From Mycobacteriales bacterium (lineage in GTDB: Bacteria; Actinomycetota; Actinomycetes; Mycobacteriales; SCTD01), in assembly GCA_030447385.1 (NCBI GenBank), contig JAUJOY010000001.1, positions 1 to 64,000 of the forward strand: 64,000 nucleotides of DNA, in the 5' to 3' direction. Made by a program: the position numbers and the translations under genes. Below the pieces are notes generated by a model that worked only from the letters and a program-made list of their open reading frames with translations, was not told the origin of the DNA and did no database searches. Positions 51,707-59,548 of the stretch are shown here, piece after piece. Numbering within the stretch: position 1 is the stretch's first letter; each line of letters begins with the position of its first letter.

Positions 51707-53698
51707 TCACGGGTAGCGGTACTCGCGCGTGAGGAGGTGGTTCGGCGTGACGATCCGCTCCGAGACGATCCGGTCCTCGTCGTCCAGGCGCAGCGCGAAG
51801 TGGTAGCCGAGGGCGGGCAGCGCGAACAGCAGCGTCCTGCCGCCGTCCCGCATGGCGACGGTGGCGTCGGCGGCGCCGCCCTCGGCCCACGGCTGTCCGG
51901 CGAGGAACTCCTGCCCGGTCCGGCGGGATCGGTGCGGCAGGACCACCCCAAATCCCGACGTGACCGTCTCGACGGTGTCGATGGCACTCCGCGCACCCAT
52001 CGCGTCCTGGACCCTGCGGAGCAGGCCGGGCGCGGGGACCGCGGGCCACGGCACCGGGATCGAGACGCTGCCGCCTTCGAAGCGGTCCGCCGCCACCTCG
52101 AGCGCGAGGACGTTCGTGCCGGGCGTCCAGTCGACCGCGCCGGTCCAGCAGGACGGGCCGCAGCTGTCGAGGGCCAGGGCGCGCATGCCGCCGGACGGCC
52201 CGGCGACCCGGCCGTCGAGCCGGATGCGCGCGGGGGTCCCGCCGTCGGGGGCCTTCGCGCGGAGCTCGACGCGGCCCTGCGACGCGACGGCCGCGACGGT
52301 GACCTGCCGGGCGCGTTCGGCGACCCGCACCGTCGGGCCGACCGGGGCGGCGAGCAGGCTGGACACCGGCACCAGCCGGGCGGGCGTGACCGTCGTGACG
52401 GCGGCGGCGGCGAGGACGACCGCGGCGAGAGCGGCGGTCTCCAGCGCGACGACCAGCCCGAGCGGCCGCCGGAGCGCCGGGACGGAGACTGCGACGGGCA
52501 CTGCGACGGGCGCGTCGGCGGGCACGGGCGCGGTGTAGCGCTCAACGGAGGGGGCGGGCGGGTCGGTCCGGAGCCGCCGGCGGGCCGCGACGCCCAGGGC
52601 GACGACCAGCAGGAACACCGCGATCTTGCCGAGCAGGAGCCGCCCGTAGGTCGTGCCGGTCCAATCGGCGGGCTCGGGCAGGAGCCGCAGGGCGCTGACC
52701 GTGCCGGTCGCGGACACCAGGACGAACAGGACGAGGGCGTTGCGGGCGTAGGTCCGGGCGGCGACGCGGACGGCCTTGGGGCGGCCGCGCCACGCGGCGG
52801 CGAGCCGCAGGACGTGGACGAGCCCGCCGAGCCACAGCGCCGCGGCGAGGAAGTGCGTGACCGTCAGGACCGCGCCGAGCGGGCCGTCTGCCTCGCCGGG
52901 GTGCGCCCGTGCGCCCTCCAGCGCGACGACGAGCAGCAGCATGAGCCCGGACTGCAGGCCCCGGCCCGGCCGTTGGGCGAGGACCGCCGCCATGCCGAGC
53001 GCCAGGGCCTGCAGCCCCAGGAGCCGCCCGACGCCGGGCGACGTCGCGGCGGTGAGCAGCCCGCCCGTGCCTCCGAGCCCGGCGAGCAGCCCCACCGCGG
53101 CGAGTAACGCGGCGACCGAGCCCGCCCGGAGCAGCGGGCGCGGGCCCGGCAGGCCCCCGGTCGCGTCGTCGACCCGCCACGCGAGCCAGGCGCCGCCCAG
53201 GGCGACGGCGACTCCGAGGAACAGCAGGCCCCGCAGCGCCGTCGTCCCGACCGGGACGGACTCCGGTGCGCCGCCGCCGGAAACCCCCCTGCGGCCAGAC
53301 GCCCCTGCCGCGCCGACCGGCGTCGCGACGCCGAACGCGAACGTCCCCGAGATCAGGTCGCCGTCCTGGCCGACGACCCGGTAGGTCGCCTCGTACGCGC
53401 CGACCGCCAGCGGCGCCTCCGGCGTCCCGACCAGGCCGGCCCCGCCCTGCGCGCTCGTCACCCGCAGGCGGACCTCCCGGTCGCCGGCGGTCTTGAGGAC
53501 CAGGGGCCGGTCCGGCAGCGTGACCGGCTCGTTGAATGCCAGGGCGATCTCGGGGGGCGGGTCGGTGACGGCGTACCCGGCCCCGGGCGTGCTGCTGACG
53601 AGCGCCGGGTGGGCCGACGCGGGCGCGGCGGCGCCGAGCAGGCACCCTAGGACCAGGACCGCCAGGACGGCCAGACGGCCGGTGGCCCGCGGCCTCAC
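51707..53698 (-). CDS. CopC-CopD fusion copper protein
   Basis: 663 residues. A signal peptide ends ASAHPALVSSTPGAGYAVTD, giving the N-terminal His-Pro of mature CopC; the CopC fold continues EIALAFNEPVTLPDRPLVLK to YRVVGQDGDLISGTFAFGV. Eight CopD-type helices follow (TALRGLLFLGVAVALGGAWL; AVLTVTHFLAAALWLGGLVH with a conserved His; LLGKIAVFLLVVALGVAARR). The last 230 residues are an extra outer domain rich in beta-strand, with a CGPSC pair. GTG 53698 overlaps the stop of the propeller gene. Copper uptake or periplasmic handling is the family role. Confidence 0.88.
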   Translation of the reverse strand: MRPRATGRLAVLAVLVLGCLLGAAAPASAHPALVSSTPGAGYAVTDPPPEIALAFNEPVTLPDRPLVLKTAGDREVRLRVTSAQGGAGLVGTPEAPLAVGAYEATYRVVGQDGDLISGTFAFGVATPVGAAGASGRRGVSGGGAPESVPVGTTALRGLLFLGVAVALGGAWLAWRVDDATGGLPGPRPLLRAGSVAALLAAVGLLAGLGGTGGLLTAATSPGVGRLLGLQALALGMAAVLAQRPGRGLQSGLMLLLVVALEGARAHPGEADGPLGAVLTVTHFLAAALWLGGLVHVLRLAAAWRGRPKAVRVAARTYARNALVLFVLVSATGTVSALRLLPEPADWTGTTYGRLLLGKIAVFLLVVALGVAARRRLRTDPPAPSVERYTAPVPADAPVAVPVAVSVPALRRPLGLVVALETAALAAVVLAAAAVTTVTPARLVPVSSLLAAPVGPTVRVAERARQVTVAAVASQGRVELRAKAPDGGTPARIRLDGRVAGPSGGMRALALDSCGPSCWTGAVDWTPGTNVLALEVAADRFEGGSVSIPVPWPAVPAPGLLRRVQDAMGARSAIDTVETVTSGFGVVLPHRSRRTGQEFLAGQPWAEGGAADATVAMRDGGRTLLFALPALGYHFALRLDDEDRIVSERIVTPNHLLTREYRYP

Positions 53699-54645
53699 TC
53701 GGAGTAGCGGGTGGTGAACGTGCGGCCCTGGTCGGTGCTGGCGAGGATCCCACGGTCGGTCGCGGCGACGTAGAGCGTCTCCGTGCCGTCGCGGACATCG
53801 ACGGTCATCGCCTCGGGCTGGCCCCCGACCGAGCCTCGCTCGCCCCAGGTGGTCCCGCCGTCCTCGGACCGTTGCACGTTCCCGTCCGGCGTCACGCCGT
53901 AGAGCTGGCCCTGTCCGGCCCAGGCCAGGACGACGAGCGTCGGCGCCCCGGCGATCGGCGTCCAGGCCCGGCCGCCGTCGGTGCTGCGGACGACGCCCTG
54001 CCGGGTGGTCGCGAGGAGCGTGTCCGGGTCGGCGGGGTCTACAGCGAAGTCGGCCATCGGGAGCTTTGAGCGGCGGTCCCACTCCTTGCGGTCCCGGCTG
54101 ACCATGAACGTCTGCGACGTCGAGTCGTAGCCGTAGACGTTGCCGTGGGCGGCGTGCAGGGCGTGGAAGTCGGCCTTGCCGTGCAGACTGATCCGGTCCC
54201 ACGTCTCGCCGCGATCGTCGGACTCGATCAGGCCGAGCAGCGGCGGACGGACGTCGTCCTCGCGAAAGTCCGGGTGGCCCGAGCCGATGAACTTGCCCGG
54301 TCCGACGATGGAGAAGCCCATCGTGTCCTGGGCGCGGTTCGCGACGCGCTGGGCCCTGCCCTGCTCAGGGACGCGGAACAGGCCGGAGTGCGTCGCGGCG
54401 TAGAGGACGCCGTCGCCCGGGTCGACGCCGAGGCCGTGGACGTGGACGACGCCGCTCTCGACCTCCAGGGGCGGCAGCCCCGAACTCGCCCGCAGGCCGT
54501 CCCGGCCGTTGTCTCCGTCGGACTGCGCCAGGAACACGGCTCCGGCAGCCAGGGCGGCGGCGGCCAGGACGCCGGTCACGGCGATCCTGCGTCGGCGCTC
54601 GGCGCGCTCCCGCTCTTGCCGGGCCCCGGCGGTGCGCTTCGACAT
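53695..54645 (-). CDS. Membrane-anchored BNR/sialidase-like beta-propeller (F510_1955 type)
   Basis: 316 residues. Short basic head, one helix (IAVTGVLAAAALAAGAVFLA), then a propeller with repeated Asp-box-like motifs: ESDDRGETWDRI, STDGGRAWTPI, SEDGGTTWGERG, STDQGRTFTTRY. HVHGLGVDPGDGVLYAATHS and FHALHAAHGNVYG place several His that could bind metal. GAGGAG precedes ATG 54645 and operator 5 lies 22-39 bp upstream. It overlaps copCD. Such propellers are found in copper-resistance loci; the molecular role is unknown. Confidence 0.8.
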   Translation of the reverse strand: MSKRTAGARQERERAERRRRIAVTGVLAAAALAAGAVFLAQSDGDNGRDGLRASSGLPPLEVESGVVHVHGLGVDPGDGVLYAATHSGLFRVPEQGRAQRVANRAQDTMGFSIVGPGKFIGSGHPDFREDDVRPPLLGLIESDDRGETWDRISLHGKADFHALHAAHGNVYGYDSTSQTFMVSRDRKEWDRRSKLPMADFAVDPADPDTLLATTRQGVVRSTDGGRAWTPIAGAPTLVVLAWAGQGQLYGVTPDGNVQRSEDGGTTWGERGSVGGQPEAMTVDVRDGTETLYVAATDRGILASTDQGRTFTTRYSE

Positions 54646-54666
54646 GCTGAATGCTCCTCGGTCTCC

Positions 54667-54684
54667 GGTACTCCCTGGGAGTAA
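54667..54684. promoter_or_regulatory. CsoR-type operator 5
   Basis: GGTACTCCCTGGGAGTAA: the palindromic core GTACTCCC-T-GGGAGTA is nearly complete. It lies 22 bp upstream of the propeller-copCD unit on the minus strand, with TAGATT as a possible -10 just upstream. Confidence 0.75.
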
Positions 54685-54732
54685 TCTACCCGCCTTCCGG
54701 ACGGGGGACCTGCCGGGACGTTCCGGGCGGGC

Positions 54733-55002
54733 TCACGCCGGTCCGGGCGCGCCGCCGTCGTCGGCCCGGTCGGGGGCGCGGCACGCGTCGCGGAGCCGCA
54801 GGTCGCACGCAGCCCGCGGCGCCCGGGGGCGGCTGTCGGAGCACAGCGCGTCGATGAAGGCGTGCCAGAACGCGGGCGGCGGCGGCTCGTCGGCGCTCCA
54901 GAGCGCGCCGTTCCCGCTCCGGGCCAACCGCGCGCGGCCCGCGGCGCCCGGGGGGCGGCAGCAGCTTGGGGCTGTGAGACCGCGGAGGTCATAGCAGATC
55001 AC
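54733..55002 (-). CDS. Possible small Cys-containing protein
   Basis: An 89-codon frame upstream of operator 5: MICYDLRGLTAPSCCRPPGA, then LWSADEPPPPAFWHAFIDAL and ACDLRLRDACRAPDRADDGG. Five Cys and an internal helix make it more protein-like than chance, but it has no clear ribosome-binding site or family. It would be transcribed toward the propeller gene. It may mark the right edge of the copper cluster. Confidence 0.35.
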   Translation of the reverse strand: MICYDLRGLTAPSCCRPPGAAGRARLARSGNGALWSADEPPPPAFWHAFIDALCSDSRPRAPRAACDLRLRDACRAPDRADDGGAPGPA

Positions 55003-55149
55003 TTTGGCGTCGAGTATCCAAAGCCGCCGATGCGCGGCTGACGGCGACGTCCGCTTCTGTCGGGAACGGAGCTGCCTCGGGGGCCGTCGGTGACGCTTGG
55101 CGGTGCAACGGCGTGAGCGCGAGGCAGCGCCTGTCGACCGCCTCCCGAC

Positions 55150-56112
55150 ATGTGTAATGCAGATGTGTCAGTGCCGCCTAGGACGCCGTGCGACCCTGCA
55201 CAAGTGTCAGGTCGTCACCTCCGCGCGCAGCTGTGCTGCATGCTGCTGCTCGCCGCGGGGTGTGGCGGCGGCCCGGCCTCCACCACCGCGTCCGGCGTCC
55301 CTTCCGACGTCGCCGAGCCACTGGTGCAGCCGGGGCACGTCGTGGTCCTGCGCGCCGACCGCAGCCTCGTGGCTGTCTCGCCCAGCGGTGAGATGGCCGC
55401 CGTCTTGGCTTCGGTACCGCCGGACATCGGCGAGCCAAATAGTATCGCCGCTTCTGCCGACGGGCGCCTCGTCCTCGTCTCCGCTGTGCGCTACGACGAC
55501 GACGCGCCCTCCACATGCTCCGCGGAGGTCCTGCAAGTCCTGCCGGGTGAGCGCCTGCGGAGGCTGGCCGACGGCTCCTCCGTGTCTCTGACCCCGGACG
55601 GCACGCAGCTCGCCTACTTCCGCTACGCGGAAGACGCTGGTTTCTGCCGCCGTACCGCGCTCGTGGTCCGCGACCTCGGGGACGGGTCCGAGACCGCCGT
55701 CCCCACCACCGACGGCGCCGTGGCCGGAACCACGCCTCCCGGGTGGCCGGTCAGCCTTTCACCCGACGCGAAGGAGGTCGCGCACGTGGCTTCGGACGGC
55801 GCGGTCATCACCACCTTGGCGTCCGGTGAGACGCGGGTGCTCGAGGCGGCGCCGGACGGCAGGGCGCTTGCACCCGCGTGGCTGACGGACGGCCGTCTGG
55901 TCGCCCTGCACGGCTGCTGCATCGGCAGCGGTACCGTACGGGTGGAGGGTTCGCCGAACGCCCTGTTCGAGGTACCCGGTCCGGTGCGCAGCCTCCGTGC
56001 GGGGCGGGAAGGCCGGGGTGCGTGGTTCACCCTCGAGGAGCAGGGGCTGCACCACTGGGACGGAGCGACCACGCGGAAAGTCTTCGACGACGCGCTGCTC
56101 ACGTCGGGGTAG
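55150..56112 (+). CDS. Lipoprotein with TolB/WD40-like propeller
   Basis: 320 residues. LCCMLLLAAGC is a lipobox (LAAGC), so the protein is anchored outside the membrane. Repeats such as VVVLRADRSLVAVSPSGEMA, NSIAASADGRLVLVSAVRYD, VSLTPDGTQLAYFRY and VSLSPDAKEVAHVASDG are typical TolB/YncE blades. The ATG at 55150 gives an unusually long n-region; an internal start nearer the lipobox may be used. Stand-alone, with a hairpin downstream. Function unknown. Confidence 0.7.
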   Translation: MCNADVSVPPRTPCDPAQVSGRHLRAQLCCMLLLAAGCGGGPASTTASGVPSDVAEPLVQPGHVVVLRADRSLVAVSPSGEMAAVLASVPPDIGEPNSIAASADGRLVLVSAVRYDDDAPSTCSAEVLQVLPGERLRRLADGSSVSLTPDGTQLAYFRYAEDAGFCRRTALVVRDLGDGSETAVPTTDGAVAGTTPPGWPVSLSPDAKEVAHVASDGAVITTLASGETRVLEAAPDGRALAPAWLTDGRLVALHGCCIGSGTVRVEGSPNALFEVPGPVRSLRAGREGRGAWFTLEEQGLHHWDGATTRKVFDDALLTSG

Positions 56113-56185
56113 TAGTCGCCGGCTCGAGGTCGTCCGCGGCCGAGCGTCGACTTGATGTTGATGCGCGCCGACCGGCGCAATAGCG

Positions 56186-56221
56186 GAGGATCCGCCGCGA
56201 CATAGTCCGGCGGACATCCTC
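56186..56221. terminator. Hairpin after the lipoprotein gene
   Basis: GAGGAT-CCGCCG and CGGCGG-AC-ATCCTC pair with a two-base bulge around a 10-nt loop, 74 bp after the lipoprotein stop. No T-run. Confidence 0.4.
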
Positions 56222-56524
56222 ATCTGCCGCTGACAGGGCTGCTGTGCGTGCGTCGCTGGGGTGTGTCGATAGCCGAGCTCGACCGTGCGCGCGCTACGCC
56301 GAGCGACGCGGCACAGCCTCCCCGCCCTAGTTGCTGTAGGGACGAGGCCAATCGGGCTCCGTCGCGCTGCTGACCACGCAGCGTCGCCACACCGGTGCAG
56401 CGCGAGGTACGTCGGGCTGTCAGGCGCAGAGCCCCGCTGGTGTCTGTGGTGACCTCGACCTCATCGGGAAGGTAGGCGCGAGGGCCGGCGCCGGCGCCTG
56501 GAGTGGTCGGCGTGGGCGAGAGTC
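56222..56524. other. 303 bp between convergent units, no gene seen
   Basis: No start with a ribosome-binding site and no recognisable coding pattern between the lipoprotein hairpin and the 3' end of the AAA ATPase gene. Confidence 0.4.
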
Positions 56525-57550
56525 CTACAGGTACTGCCCGACCGCCACCTCTTCCGCCGGCGTCTCGACCGGTCGCGCGACCAGCACCTCCGCCAGCGTC
56601 ATCGGGCCGCCGACGGCGCGGCCCAGCAGCTTCGCGGCCTGCGTCGCCGGCAGCGGCGCGAACTCCACCTGCGCCAGGCACCGCCCCGGCCGCACGACCG
56701 CCGGGTGGAGGCGGCCGAGCGGTTCGTTGGTCGTGATGAGGAACAGGCAGCGCAGGCCCTGGCCGAGCAGCCCATCGGTCAGGTTGAGCAGCTTGGCCAT
56801 ACTGGGTCCGCCGGTCTCTTTGCGGAGCAGTGTTTCGGCGTCCTCGAGCACGAAGACGCTCCAGCGCCCGTCGTCGTCGTCCGCGTCCAGCACCGTGCGG
56901 CGCAGGTACTGCCCGTCCCGCAGCAGCTCGTCCGGGTCGGTGACGACGACGCCGTCCGCCCACTCTCGCCAGGCGTGGAGCAGTGCGCGCACGGCGGAGG
57001 TCTTGCCCGTGCCCGGCGCACCGTGGAACAGCACGAGGCGCCGCGGCGACCCGACGTCCGCCCGGTGGCGGGTCAGTTCCTCGAGCGCGGTGCGGACGCC
57101 GTCGGCGTAGTGGCCGGCGACTTCCTGCCACGGGCGCACGTCGATCGCGACAGTCCGCAGTCCCGCGCACTTGTCTGTGAACGTGACCTCGACGCGTCGC
57201 TCGCTGGCTGCGCTCGGCACCCGCGCGACGATCTCCTCGAGCACGGCGGCGGCAAGCGCCTCGTCGTCCGCGCTGACCACGGCCTGCGACTCCGCGCGCC
57301 AGCTCTCGAGCAGCACCAGCGCGTCGCCGACCTCCGCGATGACGCGGCGCTCGTACTGGCCCTGCACCGTGCGCAGCACGACGGCGCGGTCGGGCAGCGC
57401 GTTGTCCGGCGCGTGCCGCTCGAGGTCGCGCACGACGACGTGGCGGTGACCGCGCGCCAGCAGGGCGCGCAGGTGCAGCAGGCGCCCGAGCTCGTGGTGG
57501 TGCTCGAGCGGGAACGAGGAGTGCAGGACGTCGTGCTCAGCGATGCTCAT
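56525..57550 (-). CDS. AAA ATPase with DUF5925-like N-terminus
   Basis: 341 residues. The N-terminal 165 residues are an unrecognised domain (DRAVVLRTVQGQYERRVIAE; VEVTFTDKCAGLRTVAIDVR) fitting DUF5925. The AAA core follows: Walker A GAPGTGKT (177-184), Walker B VFVLEDAE (232-239), sensor N275 (LITTNEPLG) and the R290 region RPGRCLAQVEF. It resembles the ATPases that remodel single protein targets. It is divergent from the hen1-pnkp operon with a 504-bp gap, so co-regulation is plausible. A role as an RNA-damage-linked switch is inference. Confidence 0.8.
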   Translation of the reverse strand: MSIAEHDVLHSSFPLEHHHELGRLLHLRALLARGHRHVVVRDLERHAPDNALPDRAVVLRTVQGQYERRVIAEVGDALVLLESWRAESQAVVSADDEALAAAVLEEIVARVPSAASERRVEVTFTDKCAGLRTVAIDVRPWQEVAGHYADGVRTALEELTRHRADVGSPRRLVLFHGAPGTGKTSAVRALLHAWREWADGVVVTDPDELLRDGQYLRRTVLDADDDDGRWSVFVLEDAETLLRKETGGPSMAKLLNLTDGLLGQGLRCLFLITTNEPLGRLHPAVVRPGRCLAQVEFAPLPATQAAKLLGRAVGGPMTLAEVLVARPVETPAEEVAVGQYL

Positions 57551-58054
57551 GGCGGGTCTCCGCGGGTGGTCGGCGGGCCCGCAGGGCGCGTCAGCGCAGC
57601 GCGGGACCCGGATGGGGTCTGAGTCGAGCTGGCATCGACGTTGCTCCTCGGAGACGTGGCGGGCCCGGGCACTGTGCCACTCGAGCCGCGTGCTGTCGAG
57701 CGGGTTCCGGTCACCTGCCCGGACACGGCCGTCTGTGCGGCAGGCTCCGGCCGGTGAGGGCCAGCCTGGCCGGCACCGCATGAGCCGGCCCACCCCCGCG
57801 AGCAGGTGCTCGCGCTCGCGGGTGACGCGAGCAGCCTGAAGGCCGGCCAGGCGCAGGCGAGCGCGGCGAAGTGGCCGAGCCTTGACGTCGACGGCGCGTA
57901 CGCCTGGGGCAGCGCGAAGCACGCGCGGCGATGACGGCCACGGCGTTGCTCGCCGGTGCCTGACCTTGTAGCCATTGGCCGTCGAGGGCCTGTGCGTTCT
58001 CCCTGCGATAGGGAACTCAGGTGCCTCGCGCCGCTGGGTCGGGGACACTGCGAT
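57551..58054. promoter_or_regulatory. 504-bp divergent region between the AAA gene and hen1
   Basis: Both flanking genes read outward, so their promoters must lie here. I see no convincing -35/-10 pair or clear palindrome. Open frames on both strands are low-complexity shadows; the plus frame running into hen1 from 57956 has no ribosome-binding site. Confidence 0.45.
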
Positions 58055-59548
58055 GTGCTCCTGACCCTGTCCACCACGCATCGGCCCGCCACGGACCTCG
58101 GCTTCCTGCTGCACAAGAACCCGGCGCGGGCGCAGAGCACCAGCGTCTCCACCGGTGTTGCGCACGTCTTCTACCCCGAGGCTGATGACGACCGGTGCAC
58201 CGCTGCGCTTCTGCTCGAGGTCGATCCGATCGGTCTGGTCCGCGGCAGCAAGGGCCCGAGCAGCGAAGCATTCAGCCTGGGGCAGTACGTCAACGACCGG
58301 CCCTACGCCGCGTCCAGCATGCTGGCCGTCGCGCTGGGCAAGGTCTTCGCCAGCGCACGCCGCGGCGTCAGCAAGGAGCGCCCCGAACTGGTCGACTCCG
58401 CCCTGCCGCTGGAGATCCACCTGCCGGCGATGGCGTGCCGCGGTGGCGTGGAGATGGCCGAGCGGTTCTTCGCCCCCCTCGGCTGGCAGGTGCACGCAGC
58501 GGTCATCCCGCTCGACGAGACGTTCCCGGACTGGGGCAGCTCGCGCTACGTCGACCTGCGGCTGACCGGTGATCAGCGCGTTGCTGATGCCGTGAACCAC
58601 CTGTACGTCGGGCTGCCTGTCCTGGACGACGCCAAGCACTACTGGGTCAGCAACGACGAGATCGACAAGCTGCTGCGCGCCGGCGCCGGCTGGTTGGCCG
58701 ACCACCCCGACCGGGACCTGATCACCCGGCGCTACCTCGCGCACAAGGGCTCGCTGTCACGCCAGGCGATCCCTCGCCTGGCCGAGGTCGACGACGCCGA
58801 GCCGGACGCGCTGGACGACGCGACCGCGCCGAGCGCGACGGCGGTCGGCCACGACGGTGCCGACGCCGCCGAGGCTGACAGGCCGGTGCCGCTGGCTGTG
58901 CAGCGTCACGGTGCCGTGCTCGCCGCACTGCGGTCCTGCGGTGCCCGGCGGGTCATCGACCTGGGCTGCGGGAGCGGGGCGCTGATGCCCACACTGCTGT
59001 CCGAGCCTGCCTTTTCCGAGATCGTGGGGGTCGACGTGTCCCACCGGGCGCTGGAGGAGGCGGCGCGGCGGCTGCGGCTGGATTGCATGCCGGAGCGGCA
59101 GCGCTCACGGCTGACCCTGCTGCAGGGCGCCTTGACCTACACCGACAGCCGGATGGCCGGATACGACGCTGCCGTGCTCATGGAGGTGATCGAGCACCTC
59201 GATCCCGACCGGCTGCCCGCGCTCGAGCACGCGGTGTTCGCGGCCGCCGCCCCGGCCACGGTGATCGTGACGACGCCGAACGTCGAGCACAACGTCCGCT
59301 ACGAGCACCTGCCCGCGGGCTCGATGCGCCACCGCGATCACCGCTTCGAGTGGACCCGCGGGCAGTTCGCCGACTGGACCGATCGGGTCGCGGAGCGGCA
59401 CGGCTACGACGTCCGACTGCTCGCCGTGGGCAGCGACGACACGGAGGTGGGACCTCCGACGCAGATGGCGGTGTTCACTCGCCGGCCGCAGCAGCAGACG
59501 GTGCCAGCCGACACCAGCCCCCGCCCGGCCGCCGAGGGAGCCGCATGA
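58055..59548 (+). CDS. hen1: Hen1-type 3'-terminal RNA ribose 2'-O-methyltransferase
   Basis: 497 residues. The N-terminal half matches the bacterial Hen1 N-domain: VLLTLSTTHRPATDLGFLLH, STGVAHVFYPEADDDRCTAA and SMLAVALGKVFASA. The C-terminal methyltransferase has SAM motif VIDLGCGSG (300-308) and the Hen1 metal site E377, E380, H381 and H429 (LMEVIEHLD; HRDHRFEW). GTG 58055 fits the family start MLLTI. It 2'-O-methylates the 3' end of cleaved RNA during repair so that the site resists another cut. The TGA overlaps the ATG of pnkp. Confidence 0.93.
   Translation: MLLTLSTTHRPATDLGFLLHKNPARAQSTSVSTGVAHVFYPEADDDRCTAALLLEVDPIGLVRGSKGPSSEAFSLGQYVNDRPYAASSMLAVALGKVFASARRGVSKERPELVDSALPLEIHLPAMACRGGVEMAERFFAPLGWQVHAAVIPLDETFPDWGSSRYVDLRLTGDQRVADAVNHLYVGLPVLDDAKHYWVSNDEIDKLLRAGAGWLADHPDRDLITRRYLAHKGSLSRQAIPRLAEVDDAEPDALDDATAPSATAVGHDGADAAEADRPVPLAVQRHGAVLAALRSCGARRVIDLGCGSGALMPTLLSEPAFSEIVGVDVSHRALEEAARRLRLDCMPERQRSRLTLLQGALTYTDSRMAGYDAAVLMEVIEHLDPDRLPALEHAVFAAAAPATVIVTTPNVEHNVRYEHLPAGSMRHRDHRFEWTRGQFADWTDRVAERHGYDVRLLAVGSDDTEVGPPTQMAVFTRRPQQQTVPADTSPRPAAEGAA

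Noticed and set aside
55003-55149. Right attachment site of the copper element
   Set aside because: I looked for the tRNA-Arg 3' end sequence here and up to 64 kb and saw no match longer than a few bases. A computed search is needed.
57956-58054. Longer Hen1 start at 57956
   Set aside because: The extra 33 residues are Arg/Gly/Pro-rich and precede the family start (VLLTLSTTH at 58055).
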